Positions 1 through 5,076 of a stretch of 6,215 nt of DNA are shown here, one piece after another. The first letter of the stretch is position 1; every line of letters begins with the position of its first letter. A program made the translations under genes and the position numbers. The notes beneath the pieces were generated by a model. The model was not told the origin of the DNA. It did not search any database and saw only the letters and a program-made list of their open reading frames with translations. This DNA is from Alphaproteobacteria bacterium (GTDB lineage: Bacteria > Pseudomonadota > Alphaproteobacteria > Micavibrionales > Micavibrionaceae): assembly GCA_016763095.1 (NCBI GenBank), contig JAESUK010000012.1:1-6215 (forward strand). Direction: 5' to 3'.

Positions 1-188
1 ATCTTCTGACCATTTTCAGCCCTTATCCGTTCAACATCCTCCAGTACATGTTGCCAATTTTTTACTGTTACAGTAGTTGTGGCGGCTAAAAAGGCCGCCC
101 CTACGACAAATTTTATGGCGGTTTTTGCTGCCTGTCTTTTTCTGGGGACAGATAAGCATTTAATTTCGTTTTTACCGTATCTGCGCAT
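1..188 (-). CDS. 5' end of a leftward gene for a small membrane-anchored or exported protein, unknown function (partial)
   Basis: An open frame runs leftward from an ATG at 188-186 to the window edge, giving 62 codons without a stop. The start is supported by AGGAAG (bases 202-197 on the minus strand), 8 bases before the ATG, and by an in-frame TAG about 12 bases upstream of it, so no earlier start exists. The N-terminus is strongly basic (R2, R3, K6, K10, R16-R18, K23, K26). One hydrophobic segment follows, about residues 27-42 (FVVGAAFLAATTTVTV), then a charged, helix-prone stretch (WQHVLEDVERIRAENGQK). This is the topology of a signal anchor with a short cytoplasmic head, or of a long signal peptide. 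No family is recognised, and the C-terminus lies outside the window. That it is a real gene rests on the ribosome binding site, the unbroken frame and the membrane segment. Confidence 0.6.
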   Translation of the reverse strand, partial: MRRYGKNEIKCLSVPRKRQAAKTAIKFVVGAAFLAATTTVTVKNWQHVLEDVERIRAENGQK

Positions 189-505
189 TCTATTTTCTTC
201 CTACTCTTATTATGAGGAGGAATATCTACATTAGACTTTATATTATATCAAGAAATACTTTGTAAATTAAACACTTTTAATCTAAATCGCTATATAAACA
301 AGACAGGCTAATTTACCATAAAATATATTCTCGCTTTATTGATTAATATTTTCCCCATAAGCGCACTTATCACGCTTTTAATAAGATTTTTATGGTTTAT
401 TAAACTTTGCGACAGAACCAAAGATTCAGCTACCAATATAAAAATTTTAGATTAGACTCACATTACGCATCCGCACTACTGTGGCGCGTGTTAAGGGAAG
501 TTTTA
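189..505. other. AT-rich divergent intergenic region
   Basis: These bases separate the leftward edge gene from the rightward small gene at 506. All frames are broken by frequent stops and no gene remnant is recognisable. The region must carry divergent promoters. The leftward candidate is listed separately. For the rightward genes the best match is weak: TTATCA at 367-372 and TATGGT at 391-396, 18 bases apart, 4 of 6 matches each. No clear operator, riboswitch or terminator was seen. Confidence 0.6.
237..266 (-). promoter_or_regulatory. Possible sigma-70 promoter for the leftward gene at the left edge
   Basis: On the minus strand, TTTACA (266-261) is followed after 18 bases by TATAAA (242-237), matching the -35 and -10 consensus at 5 of 6 positions each. 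An overlapping alternative uses TATAAT (247-242) with a weaker -35 (TTTAAT, 271-266), also 18 bases apart. Either would start transcription about 40-50 bases before the ATG at 188. The surrounding DNA is very AT-rich, so chance matches are likely. Confidence 0.35.
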
Positions 506-718
506 ATGTCAGATACAAATATCGATCGTGAGACTATGGGACGTCTGGCAAAGGCCTTGTCGTTTATTTCCAGTGCGGAGGATCCCGCTGTTGTTGCTAT
601 GAAGCTGGCGGCGGAAAGTGGTGTGAAGAAAGATATTAAACAGGCGCGTACGCTGTTCCTTCGGGTGAAACCAGCTCACCGCAATGCCGCACTAGCTATG
701 CTGATGGATGATGATTAA
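506..718 (+). CDS. Conserved-looking small protein of 70 residues, unknown function
   Basis: The frame is open further upstream to a TTG at 407, but the ATG at 506 is the better start. It is preceded by AAGGGA (493-498) at a 7-base spacing, and the TTG has no ribosome binding site. The product is 70 residues, soluble and predicted largely helical, starting MSDTNIDRETMGRLAKALSF and ending in an acidic tail (MLMDDD). It has alanine-rich helices and a basic middle (GVKKDIKQARTLFLRVK), with no signal peptide, membrane segment or cysteines. The NYN-domain gene starts 41 bases after its stop on the same strand, so the two are probably co-transcribed. I do not recognise the family. Good codon structure and a clear ribosome binding site support a real gene. 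Confidence 0.75.
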   Translation: MSDTNIDRETMGRLAKALSFISSAEDPAVVAMKLAAESGVKKDIKQARTLFLRVKPAHRNAALAMLMDDD

Positions 719-759
719 AGGTGCTTGTCTTGAATAAATTGAGAACAGAGACGCATTAA

Positions 760-1233
760 ATGAAAAAAATAGCCGTATTTGTAGATGTCCAAAATATTTA
801 TTACACAACCAAAGAGGCATATAAACGTCAATTTAATTATAAAAAACTGTGGGACCGTATAAGCACTGAAGGTGAGATAGTTAGAGCAAATGCTTATGCC
901 ATTCAGAGTAAGCAAGACGGACAGATAAAATTTCAAGATGCTCTTAAACATATAGGGTTCAATGTTAAGTTGAAGCCCTTTATACAGCGCAGTGATGGAT
1001 CGGCTAAAGGTGATTGGGACGTAGGGATTGCCATAGACATTATGGACACAGCTATGGAGGTTGATACCGTCGTGCTTTTATCTGGAGACGGTGATTTTGA
1101 TCTATTGCTCGAAAAAATAACGCAAGATCATCGTGTGCAAGCACAAGTCTATGGCGTACCGTCGCTTACGGCAAAATCCCTTATTAAGGCCGCAAGTATT
1201 TATTATCCTATTGAAGATGACTTGTTATTATAG
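760..1233 (+). CDS. NYN domain (LabA/DUF88-like) putative ribonuclease
   Basis: The 157-residue protein is essentially a single NYN domain, the PIN-like nuclease fold. The diagnostic motifs occur in order: a first beta strand with VFVDVQNIYY (acidic D9 and N12), a central GDWDVGIAIDIM (D85, D87, D93), and SGDGDFDLLL (D110, D112). The last closely matches the family signature SGDxDF. These acidic residues are where members bind the metal for RNA cleavage, so the site looks intact. NYN proteins are known or predicted metal-dependent RNases, but the substrate here cannot be told. Length suits the short LabA-like members, with no extra C-terminal domain. The ATG at 760 has only a weak ribosome binding site (a GAG about 9 bases upstream), which may mean translation depends on the gene before it. 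The last 6 bases overlap the end of the converging metallophosphoesterase gene. Confidence 0.85.
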   Translation: MKKIAVFVDVQNIYYTTKEAYKRQFNYKKLWDRISTEGEIVRANAYAIQSKQDGQIKFQDALKHIGFNVKLKPFIQRSDGSAKGDWDVGIAIDIMDTAMEVDTVVLLSGDGDFDLLLEKITQDHRVQAQVYGVPSLTAKSLIKAASIYYPIEDDLLL

Positions 1234-2133
1234 ATCTGAGGCGTTGCCTTGCCCCACATTCCCAGAGATATTTGCGATAGAACCATCTTTTTCAACCGCG
1301 GTATCTACAAAGTTGATGTCTTCGCCTTCTGGGTACATGCGAGTGATTATGATTTTTTCATCTTCTTCGCCAAAATTTTCATAGCTACAATACATGTTTA
1401 CATCGTGCACTGTCGTACGGCCTGACATACTACCACATATAAATTGGCGGTATGTATGGTTATGAAGAATATCATTTACCTTAATCATAGCTACGTCATG
1501 TGTGTGTCCACAAAAAACAGCGCCTATCTTATGCTTGTTTATGAAACTAGTAATGTGTTTTGAACTGTAAAGAGGTTCGTTATCAGTTGACAACACAGGA
1601 TGGTGTGTAAGCATTAAGATACAGTCGTGAGGGGTTCTTTTGATTATATCAGATATAGTATGTAAGATTTCTTCTTCCATAAAGCCTGTATGCTGGTGCA
1701 TAACACAGGTATCTAGAGCCACTACCATTACTTTTTTGCCCTTAATATCAAATAACCTTACAAAATTGGCTTCATAAAGGTAGCCCTCTAACGTGACTAC
1801 ATCTTTATTCATATAAACTCTACGTTTTTTTACTTTTGACCTATCCTTAGGTTCTACAAACTGGCCATCATAAATATATTTCCGAAAGAAGTCATGTGAC
1901 CGCCGACTAAACTTATCGTGGTTACCTAAGATTGAAACTATATTATTACATTTTATCTTAGCAAGAAAGTCATGGGCCTGTTGAAATTCATCTTCAAGTG
2001 AGTCCGTTGTCATGTCACCTGTGTTAAAAACCAAGTCTGCATTAAACGCGTTTATTCTCTCTAACAATTTATCATTATTGCCGTTCCACTGATATGGACC
2101 AAAATGGAGGTCTGTGATATGAATAATTTTCAT
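1228..2133 (-). CDS. Calcineurin-like metallophosphoesterase
   Basis: The 301-residue protein has the complete motif set of the calcineurin-like phosphoesterase superfamily: DLHFG (D8, H10), GDMTTD (G39, D40), GNHDKF (N71, H72, D73), THHP (H176, H177) and GHTHD (H209, H211). These residues bind the two catalytic metals, so the enzyme should be active on a phosphate monoester or diester. The superfamily includes cyclic nucleotide phosphodiesterases (CpdA type) and DNA exonucleases, and the sequence does not decide between them. No signal peptide or membrane segment is seen, so it is probably cytoplasmic. The ATG at 2133 fits because the first metal motif begins only 7 residues later, as usual in this family. 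There is no recognisable ribosome binding site before it (AAATAACCCT). The C-terminal 70 or so residues, rich in acidic and polar residues, are not assigned to a domain. Confidence 0.87.
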   Translation of the reverse strand: MKIIHITDLHFGPYQWNGNNDKLLERINAFNADLVFNTGDMTTDSLEDEFQQAHDFLAKIKCNNIVSILGNHDKFSRRSHDFFRKYIYDGQFVEPKDRSKVKKRRVYMNKDVVTLEGYLYEANFVRLFDIKGKKVMVVALDTCVMHQHTGFMEEEILHTISDIIKRTPHDCILMLTHHPVLSTDNEPLYSSKHITSFINKHKIGAVFCGHTHDVAMIKVNDILHNHTYRQFICGSMSGRTTVHDVNMYCSYENFGEEDEKIIITRMYPEGEDINFVDTAVEKDGSIANISGNVGQGNASDL

Positions 2134-2208
2134 AGGGTTATTTGCACATGAAAATACAAGTAATACTATAAAAAATATGTATGATCCCCTGATATAATTT
2201 AGTCTTAT

Positions 2209-2239
2209 TTGACATATATTACATCACTTTAATTATAAC
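2209..2239 (+). promoter_or_regulatory. Possible promoter driving the thrB remnant and thrC
   Basis: A perfect -35 hexamer TTGACA (2209-2214) is followed after 19 bases by TATAAC (2234-2239), a 5 of 6 match to the -10. The spacing is 1-2 bases longer than ideal. The -10 lies just before, or inside, the sequence still readable as thrB, while the -35 is at or beyond the point where thrB similarity stops. The promoter may therefore have formed at the breakpoint. It would give thrC a leader of roughly 105 bases. Confidence 0.35.
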
Positions 2240-2314
2240 GAAGGATTCGTTCATGTATGTAAAGCCGACAATCAAGGTGCCTGTCAGTTACAGCAAGAAT
2301 TAATGCAAGAGTGA
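2213..2314 (+). pseudogene. thrB: Remnant of homoserine kinase gene thrB (C-terminal end only)
   Basis: One frame ending in TGA at 2312-2314 reads EGFVHVCKADNQGACQLQ, followed by six more residues to the stop. From memory, E. coli homoserine kinase ends in EGFVHICRLDTAGARVLEN, so the match covers the final 20 or so residues including the EGFVH-C core. The frame can be followed back to 2213 (HILHHFNYN before the match), where a TGA at 2210-2212 breaks it. The rest of the roughly 310-residue kinase is absent and is replaced by the intergenic DNA ahead of the metallophosphoesterase gene. It sits 38 bases before thrC, exactly where thrB belongs in a thrABC operon. It cannot encode an active enzyme. 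The match is short, so a database alignment is needed to fix the breakpoint. Confidence 0.7.
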
Positions 2315-2352
2315 ACTAATCAGCCAATTTAAGTTTTAGTAGGGATTAACAA

Positions 2353-3669
2353 GTGAAATTTTACAATTTAAAAGAACGTGATGAACAAGTTAGCTTTGCT
2401 GGCGCTGTGAAACAAGGGTTAGGGCGTAACCAAGGTTTGTTTTTTCCTGACAGTATTCCAGTATTGGATAACATTGAGCAATTACTTGCTATGCCAATGG
2501 TTGAGCGTAGCGTCGAAGTACTTTATCCGTTTGTTAGTGAAGACTTAACAAAAGCACAATTAGGTGACATTGTTACGCATGCCTTTAATTTCCCCGCTCA
2601 AATGCAACCTATTAGTGAAAATCGTTCAATTTTAGAGTTATTTCATGGACCAACGTTAGCATTTAAAGATTTTGGTGCGCGTTTTATGGCTAAATGTTTA
2701 CAAGCATTCGTTGCTAAAGATGCCAAAGCTACAGGTCAAAAGAAACCATTAACTATTTTAACTGCCACTTCAGGTGATACGGGGGCTGCAGTTGCTCATG
2801 CTTTTCATGGTATTAAAAACATTCGTGTTGTGATCATGTATCCAAAAGGAAAAATTAGTTTACTACAGGAAAAAATGTTTACCACGCTGGGTGGAAATAT
2901 TGAAACCATTGCTATTAATGGTGATTTTGACGATTGCCAAGCATTAGTGAAACAGTCATTTGATGATCGAGCACTAAAAGAAACCATTGGATTAAACTCA
3001 GCCAATTCAATTAACATCAGCCGTTTATTGGCACAGATTTGTTATTACTTTGAGGCGGTGGCTCAACTATATCGTCAGCAAGGTCAACAGGCGTTGAGTA
3101 ACATCGTTTTTTCAATTCCAAGTGGCAACTTTGGTAATTTAACCGCTGGCCTATTTGCCAAAGCCATGGGGCTACCCATCAAACGATTTATCGCGGCAAC
3201 TAATGCTAATGATACTGTTCCTCGTTATTTGCAAACGGGAGAATGGTCGCCAAACGAGACGGTAGCTACTATGTCTAATGCGATGGACGTCAGTAACCCA
3301 AGTAACTGGCCACGAGTTGAGCACATGCTTAAGTCTGGGATCCTTGATGAAGGTTGTGTCAGTTCAGTCTCCATTGATGAAGAACAAACACAAATGACCA
3401 TGATCGCACTGGCTAAATTAGGTTATATCAGCGAACCACATGCTGCTGTTGCTTATAAAGCGCTACAATACAATGCGAGTGAAGAAGAGTTTGGTGTCTT
3501 TTTAGGGACAGCACACCCGGCTAAATTTAAAGAAGTGGTTGAAAGCACGTTAGGGCAACCGATTGGCTTACCGAAAGAGTTGGCGGATTGTGCGTCTGAA
3601 ACCATTTTGTCTATTGAACAAAGCGGTGATTTTGCACAACTGCGTGAGTATTTGCTATCAAAAATATAA
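2353..3669 (+). CDS. thrC: Threonine synthase
   Basis: This enzyme converts O-phospho-L-homoserine and water to L-threonine and phosphate, the last step of threonine synthesis, in the cytoplasm with pyridoxal phosphate. The 438-residue product resembles E. coli ThrC (about 428 residues) from end to end. HGPTLAFKDFG (residues 98-108) carries the cofactor lysine K105. TATSGDTGAAVAHAF (138-152) is the phosphate-binding region, and SIPSGNFGNLTAG (254-266), RFIAATNANDTVPR and EPHAAVAY follow as expected. A short lysine-rich insertion (KDAKATGQKK, about 122-131) is a lineage difference. The start is a GTG preceded by AGGGA (2341-2345) at 7 bases. The gene looks intact, but the neighbours are not the usual thrA and thrB: only a thrB tail lies upstream. 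No attenuator or leader peptide rich in Thr/Ile codons is seen in the short leader, and no terminator follows it. Confidence 0.96.
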   Translation: MKFYNLKERDEQVSFAGAVKQGLGRNQGLFFPDSIPVLDNIEQLLAMPMVERSVEVLYPFVSEDLTKAQLGDIVTHAFNFPAQMQPISENRSILELFHGPTLAFKDFGARFMAKCLQAFVAKDAKATGQKKPLTILTATSGDTGAAVAHAFHGIKNIRVVIMYPKGKISLLQEKMFTTLGGNIETIAINGDFDDCQALVKQSFDDRALKETIGLNSANSINISRLLAQICYYFEAVAQLYRQQGQQALSNIVFSIPSGNFGNLTAGLFAKAMGLPIKRFIAATNANDTVPRYLQTGEWSPNETVATMSNAMDVSNPSNWPRVEHMLKSGILDEGCVSSVSIDEEQTQMTMIALAKLGYISEPHAAVAYKALQYNASEEEFGVFLGTAHPAKFKEVVESTLGQPIGLPKELADCASETILSIEQSGDFAQLREYLLSKI

Positions 3670-3683
3670 AATAGAAAGATGAC

Positions 3684-3696
3684 ATCTTGACAAGAT
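3684..3696. repeat. Short perfect palindrome downstream of thrC
   Basis: ATCTTG and CAAGAT face each other around a single central A. The site lies 15 bases after the thrC stop and overlaps the start of the permease-like scrap. A one-base loop and no following T-run argue against a terminator. It may be a protein-binding site, a mark of the junction, or chance. Confidence 0.4.
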
Positions 3697-3770
3697 CCGT
3701 CGGCATCAGTGCAGGAGGCAGAACAGGTTTAACGGCAATTGTTTATGGTGCAATCAACGTTAAGGATTAA
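3687..3770 (+). pseudogene. Fragment of a purine permease (AzgA/NCS2-like) gene
   Basis: A frame between a TAG just after thrC and a TAA at 3768-3770 reads SVGISAGGRTGLTAIVYGA and then a few unrelated residues. The block GI-AGGRTGLTA-V resembles the conserved segment of adenine/guanine/hypoxanthine permeases (E. coli PurP/GhxP type, typically an AAG-AAGGRTGLTAV motif). Only about 20 residues of a protein normally of 430-450 are present. There is no ribosome binding site placed before a start codon, so this is treated as a leftover and not a gene. The identification comes from remembered family motifs on a very short match and could be wrong. The frame ends in non-permease residues (INVKD), suggesting a second break near 3750. 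Confidence 0.5.
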
Positions 3771-3813
3771 GTAATACGACTTTTTCATAAGTAGTGTTTA
3801 TTTTAAAAAATTG

Positions 3814-3842
3814 TTGCTGTAGAGTATTCCTGTTCATTTAAT
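3814..3842 (+). promoter_or_regulatory. Possible sigma-70 promoter of the kbl-tdh operon
   Basis: TTGCTG (3814-3819) and TTTAAT (3837-3842) are 17 bases apart. The -10 matches at 5 of 6 positions, while the -35 keeps only the TTG core. Transcription would start near 3849, leaving a leader of about 22 bases containing the strong ribosome binding site. In E. coli the kbl-tdh operon is under Lrp and leucine control, but no Lrp site can be called by eye here. Confidence 0.35.
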
Positions 3843-3857
3843 TACGAAAGTGATGAT

Positions 3858-3863
3858 AAGGAG
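3858..3863 (+). promoter_or_regulatory. Strong ribosome binding site that fixes the kbl start
   Basis: AAGGAG lies 7 bases before the ATG at 3871. The same frame is open back to a GTG at 3850 and an ATG at 3853, but those codons overlap or precede this site and have none of their own. Translation therefore begins at 3871. Confidence 0.8.
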
Positions 3864-3870
3864 TCTCAAA

Positions 3871-5076
3871 ATGACAAATTCTCTAATAGCACATTTAAAA
3901 AACGAAATAAGAGATATAAAAAAAGCAGGGTTATATAAAGAAGAGCGCGTCATAACCTCTCCGCAGAGCGCTAATATTAGTGTAAGTTCCGGCGAGACTG
4001 TCTTGAATTTTTGTGCAAATAATTATCTAGGGCTAGCTAATAACCAGAGCTTGGTAAAATCGGCGCAAAGAAGCCTTGATAAATACGGTTTCGGAATGGC
4101 CTCTGTACGGTTTATCTGTGGAACAACAAACGCTCATAAGGATTTGGAAAGTAAAATTTCAAAGTTTCTGGGCCAAGAAGACACAATTTTATATTCTTCG
4201 TGTTTTGATGCAAATACAGGATTGTTTGAAACTCTACTAGGTAAAGAAGATGCCATTATCAGTGATGAACTCAATCACGCGAGTATTATCGATGGCGTCC
4301 GTTTGTGCAAAGCGCAGAGATTCCGCTACAAAAACAGCAATATGGATGATTTAGAGAAGTGCTTGAAAGAGTCTCGGGATTGTCGCTTTAGGTTAATTGC
4401 AACAGATGGTGTCTTCTCAATGGATGGATATCTCGCGAACTTACCAGATATTTGTGACTTGGCAGATAAATACGATGCGATGGTCATGGTTGATGATAGC
4501 CATGCTGTGGGCTTTATGGGAGAAAATGGCGCGGGAACACCCGATCATTTTGGTGTGCAGGATCGTGTAGATATTATCACAGGAACACTTGGTAAGGCTT
4601 TGGGCGGTGCGTCCGGTGGCTATACATCTGCCCATGCTCCAATTATAGAATACTTAAGACAGCGTTCTCGTCCTTATCTGTTCTCAAACACACTGGCACC
4701 AGTGGTCACAGCAACATCTATTGATGTTCTGGGGTTGCTTGAGAAGGATGGGGCTCAAATGAGACAAACATTAAGAGATAACAGTCAGTATTTTAGAACA
4801 AAAATGAAGGCAATTGGCTTTGATCTTTTACCAGGAGAACATCCAATTATCCCGGTTATGCTTTACGATGCTGCATTAGCAGGAAAATTTGCTGAAAAAA
4901 TGTTGGAACGGGGTGTTTATGTTGTTGGGTTTTCGTTTCCTGTCGTTCCTAAGGGAAAAGCACGAATTAGAACTCAAATGTCCTGCGCGCACACCAAAGA
5001 GCATATAGATCGTGCTATTATCGCATTTTCAGAAGTTGGAAAAGAGCTTGGTATTTTGAAAGTAAAAGCAGCATGA
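3871..5076 (+). CDS. kbl: 2-amino-3-ketobutyrate CoA ligase (glycine C-acetyltransferase)
   Basis: The enzyme cleaves 2-amino-3-ketobutyrate with coenzyme A to glycine and acetyl-CoA, the second step of threonine breakdown, using pyridoxal phosphate. The product is 401 residues (E. coli Kbl is 398) and is collinear with it. It has NFCANNYLGLA near residue 46, GFGMASVRFICGT (about 73-85), SSCFDANTGLFETLL, NHASIIDGVRLCKA, VDDSHAVGF (cofactor aspartate D208 and H211), TGTLGKALGGASGG with the Schiff-base lysine K242, LRQRSRPYLFSN, and a C-terminal PVVPKGKARIRTQMS. All expected active-site residues are present. It belongs to the alpha-oxoamine synthase family; relatives such as BioF and HemA are excluded by the Kbl-specific motifs and by the tdh gene that follows. 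The stop overlaps the tdh start by 4 bases (ATGA), so translation of the two is probably coupled. Confidence 0.97.
   Translation: MTNSLIAHLKNEIRDIKKAGLYKEERVITSPQSANISVSSGETVLNFCANNYLGLANNQSLVKSAQRSLDKYGFGMASVRFICGTTNAHKDLESKISKFLGQEDTILYSSCFDANTGLFETLLGKEDAIISDELNHASIIDGVRLCKAQRFRYKNSNMDDLEKCLKESRDCRFRLIATDGVFSMDGYLANLPDICDLADKYDAMVMVDDSHAVGFMGENGAGTPDHFGVQDRVDIITGTLGKALGGASGGYTSAHAPIIEYLRQRSRPYLFSNTLAPVVTATSIDVLGLLEKDGAQMRQTLRDNSQYFRTKMKAIGFDLLPGEHPIIPVMLYDAALAGKFAEKMLERGVYVVGFSFPVVPKGKARIRTQMSCAHTKEHIDRAIIAFSEVGKELGILKVKAA

Noticed and set aside
81..99. GC-rich hairpin GGCGGC...GCCGCC resembling a terminator
   Set aside because: It lies inside the coding frame of the leftward gene and no T-run follows on either strand; it encodes part of the alanine-rich membrane segment.
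211..223. Strong plus-strand AGGAGG resembling a ribosome binding site
   Set aside because: No start codon with an open frame follows at a usable distance.
407..505. Upstream extension of the small gene from a TTG at 407
   Set aside because: There is no ribosome binding site for the TTG, while the ATG at 506 has AAGGGA at 7 bases and begins a typical N-terminus.
721..759. 12-residue frame starting GTG between the small gene and the NYN gene
   Set aside because: It is too short to support as a gene; it could be a leader peptide but has no distinctive codon run.
715..951. Antisense frame over the NYN gene
   Set aside because: It is the shadow of a gene with clear family motifs, and has no recognisable domain or ribosome binding site.
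1133..1384. Plus-strand frame across the NYN/phosphoesterase junction
   Set aside because: It overlaps two well supported genes in other frames and its translation has no family features.
3750..3850. Possible integron attC-like site around GTTAAGG
   Set aside because: No matching partner core site or long imperfect palindrome is present, and no integrase is seen.
3850..3870. Longer Kbl starting at GTG 3850 or ATG 3853
   Set aside because: The extra residues overlap the AAGGAG site and go beyond the family's usual N-terminus.
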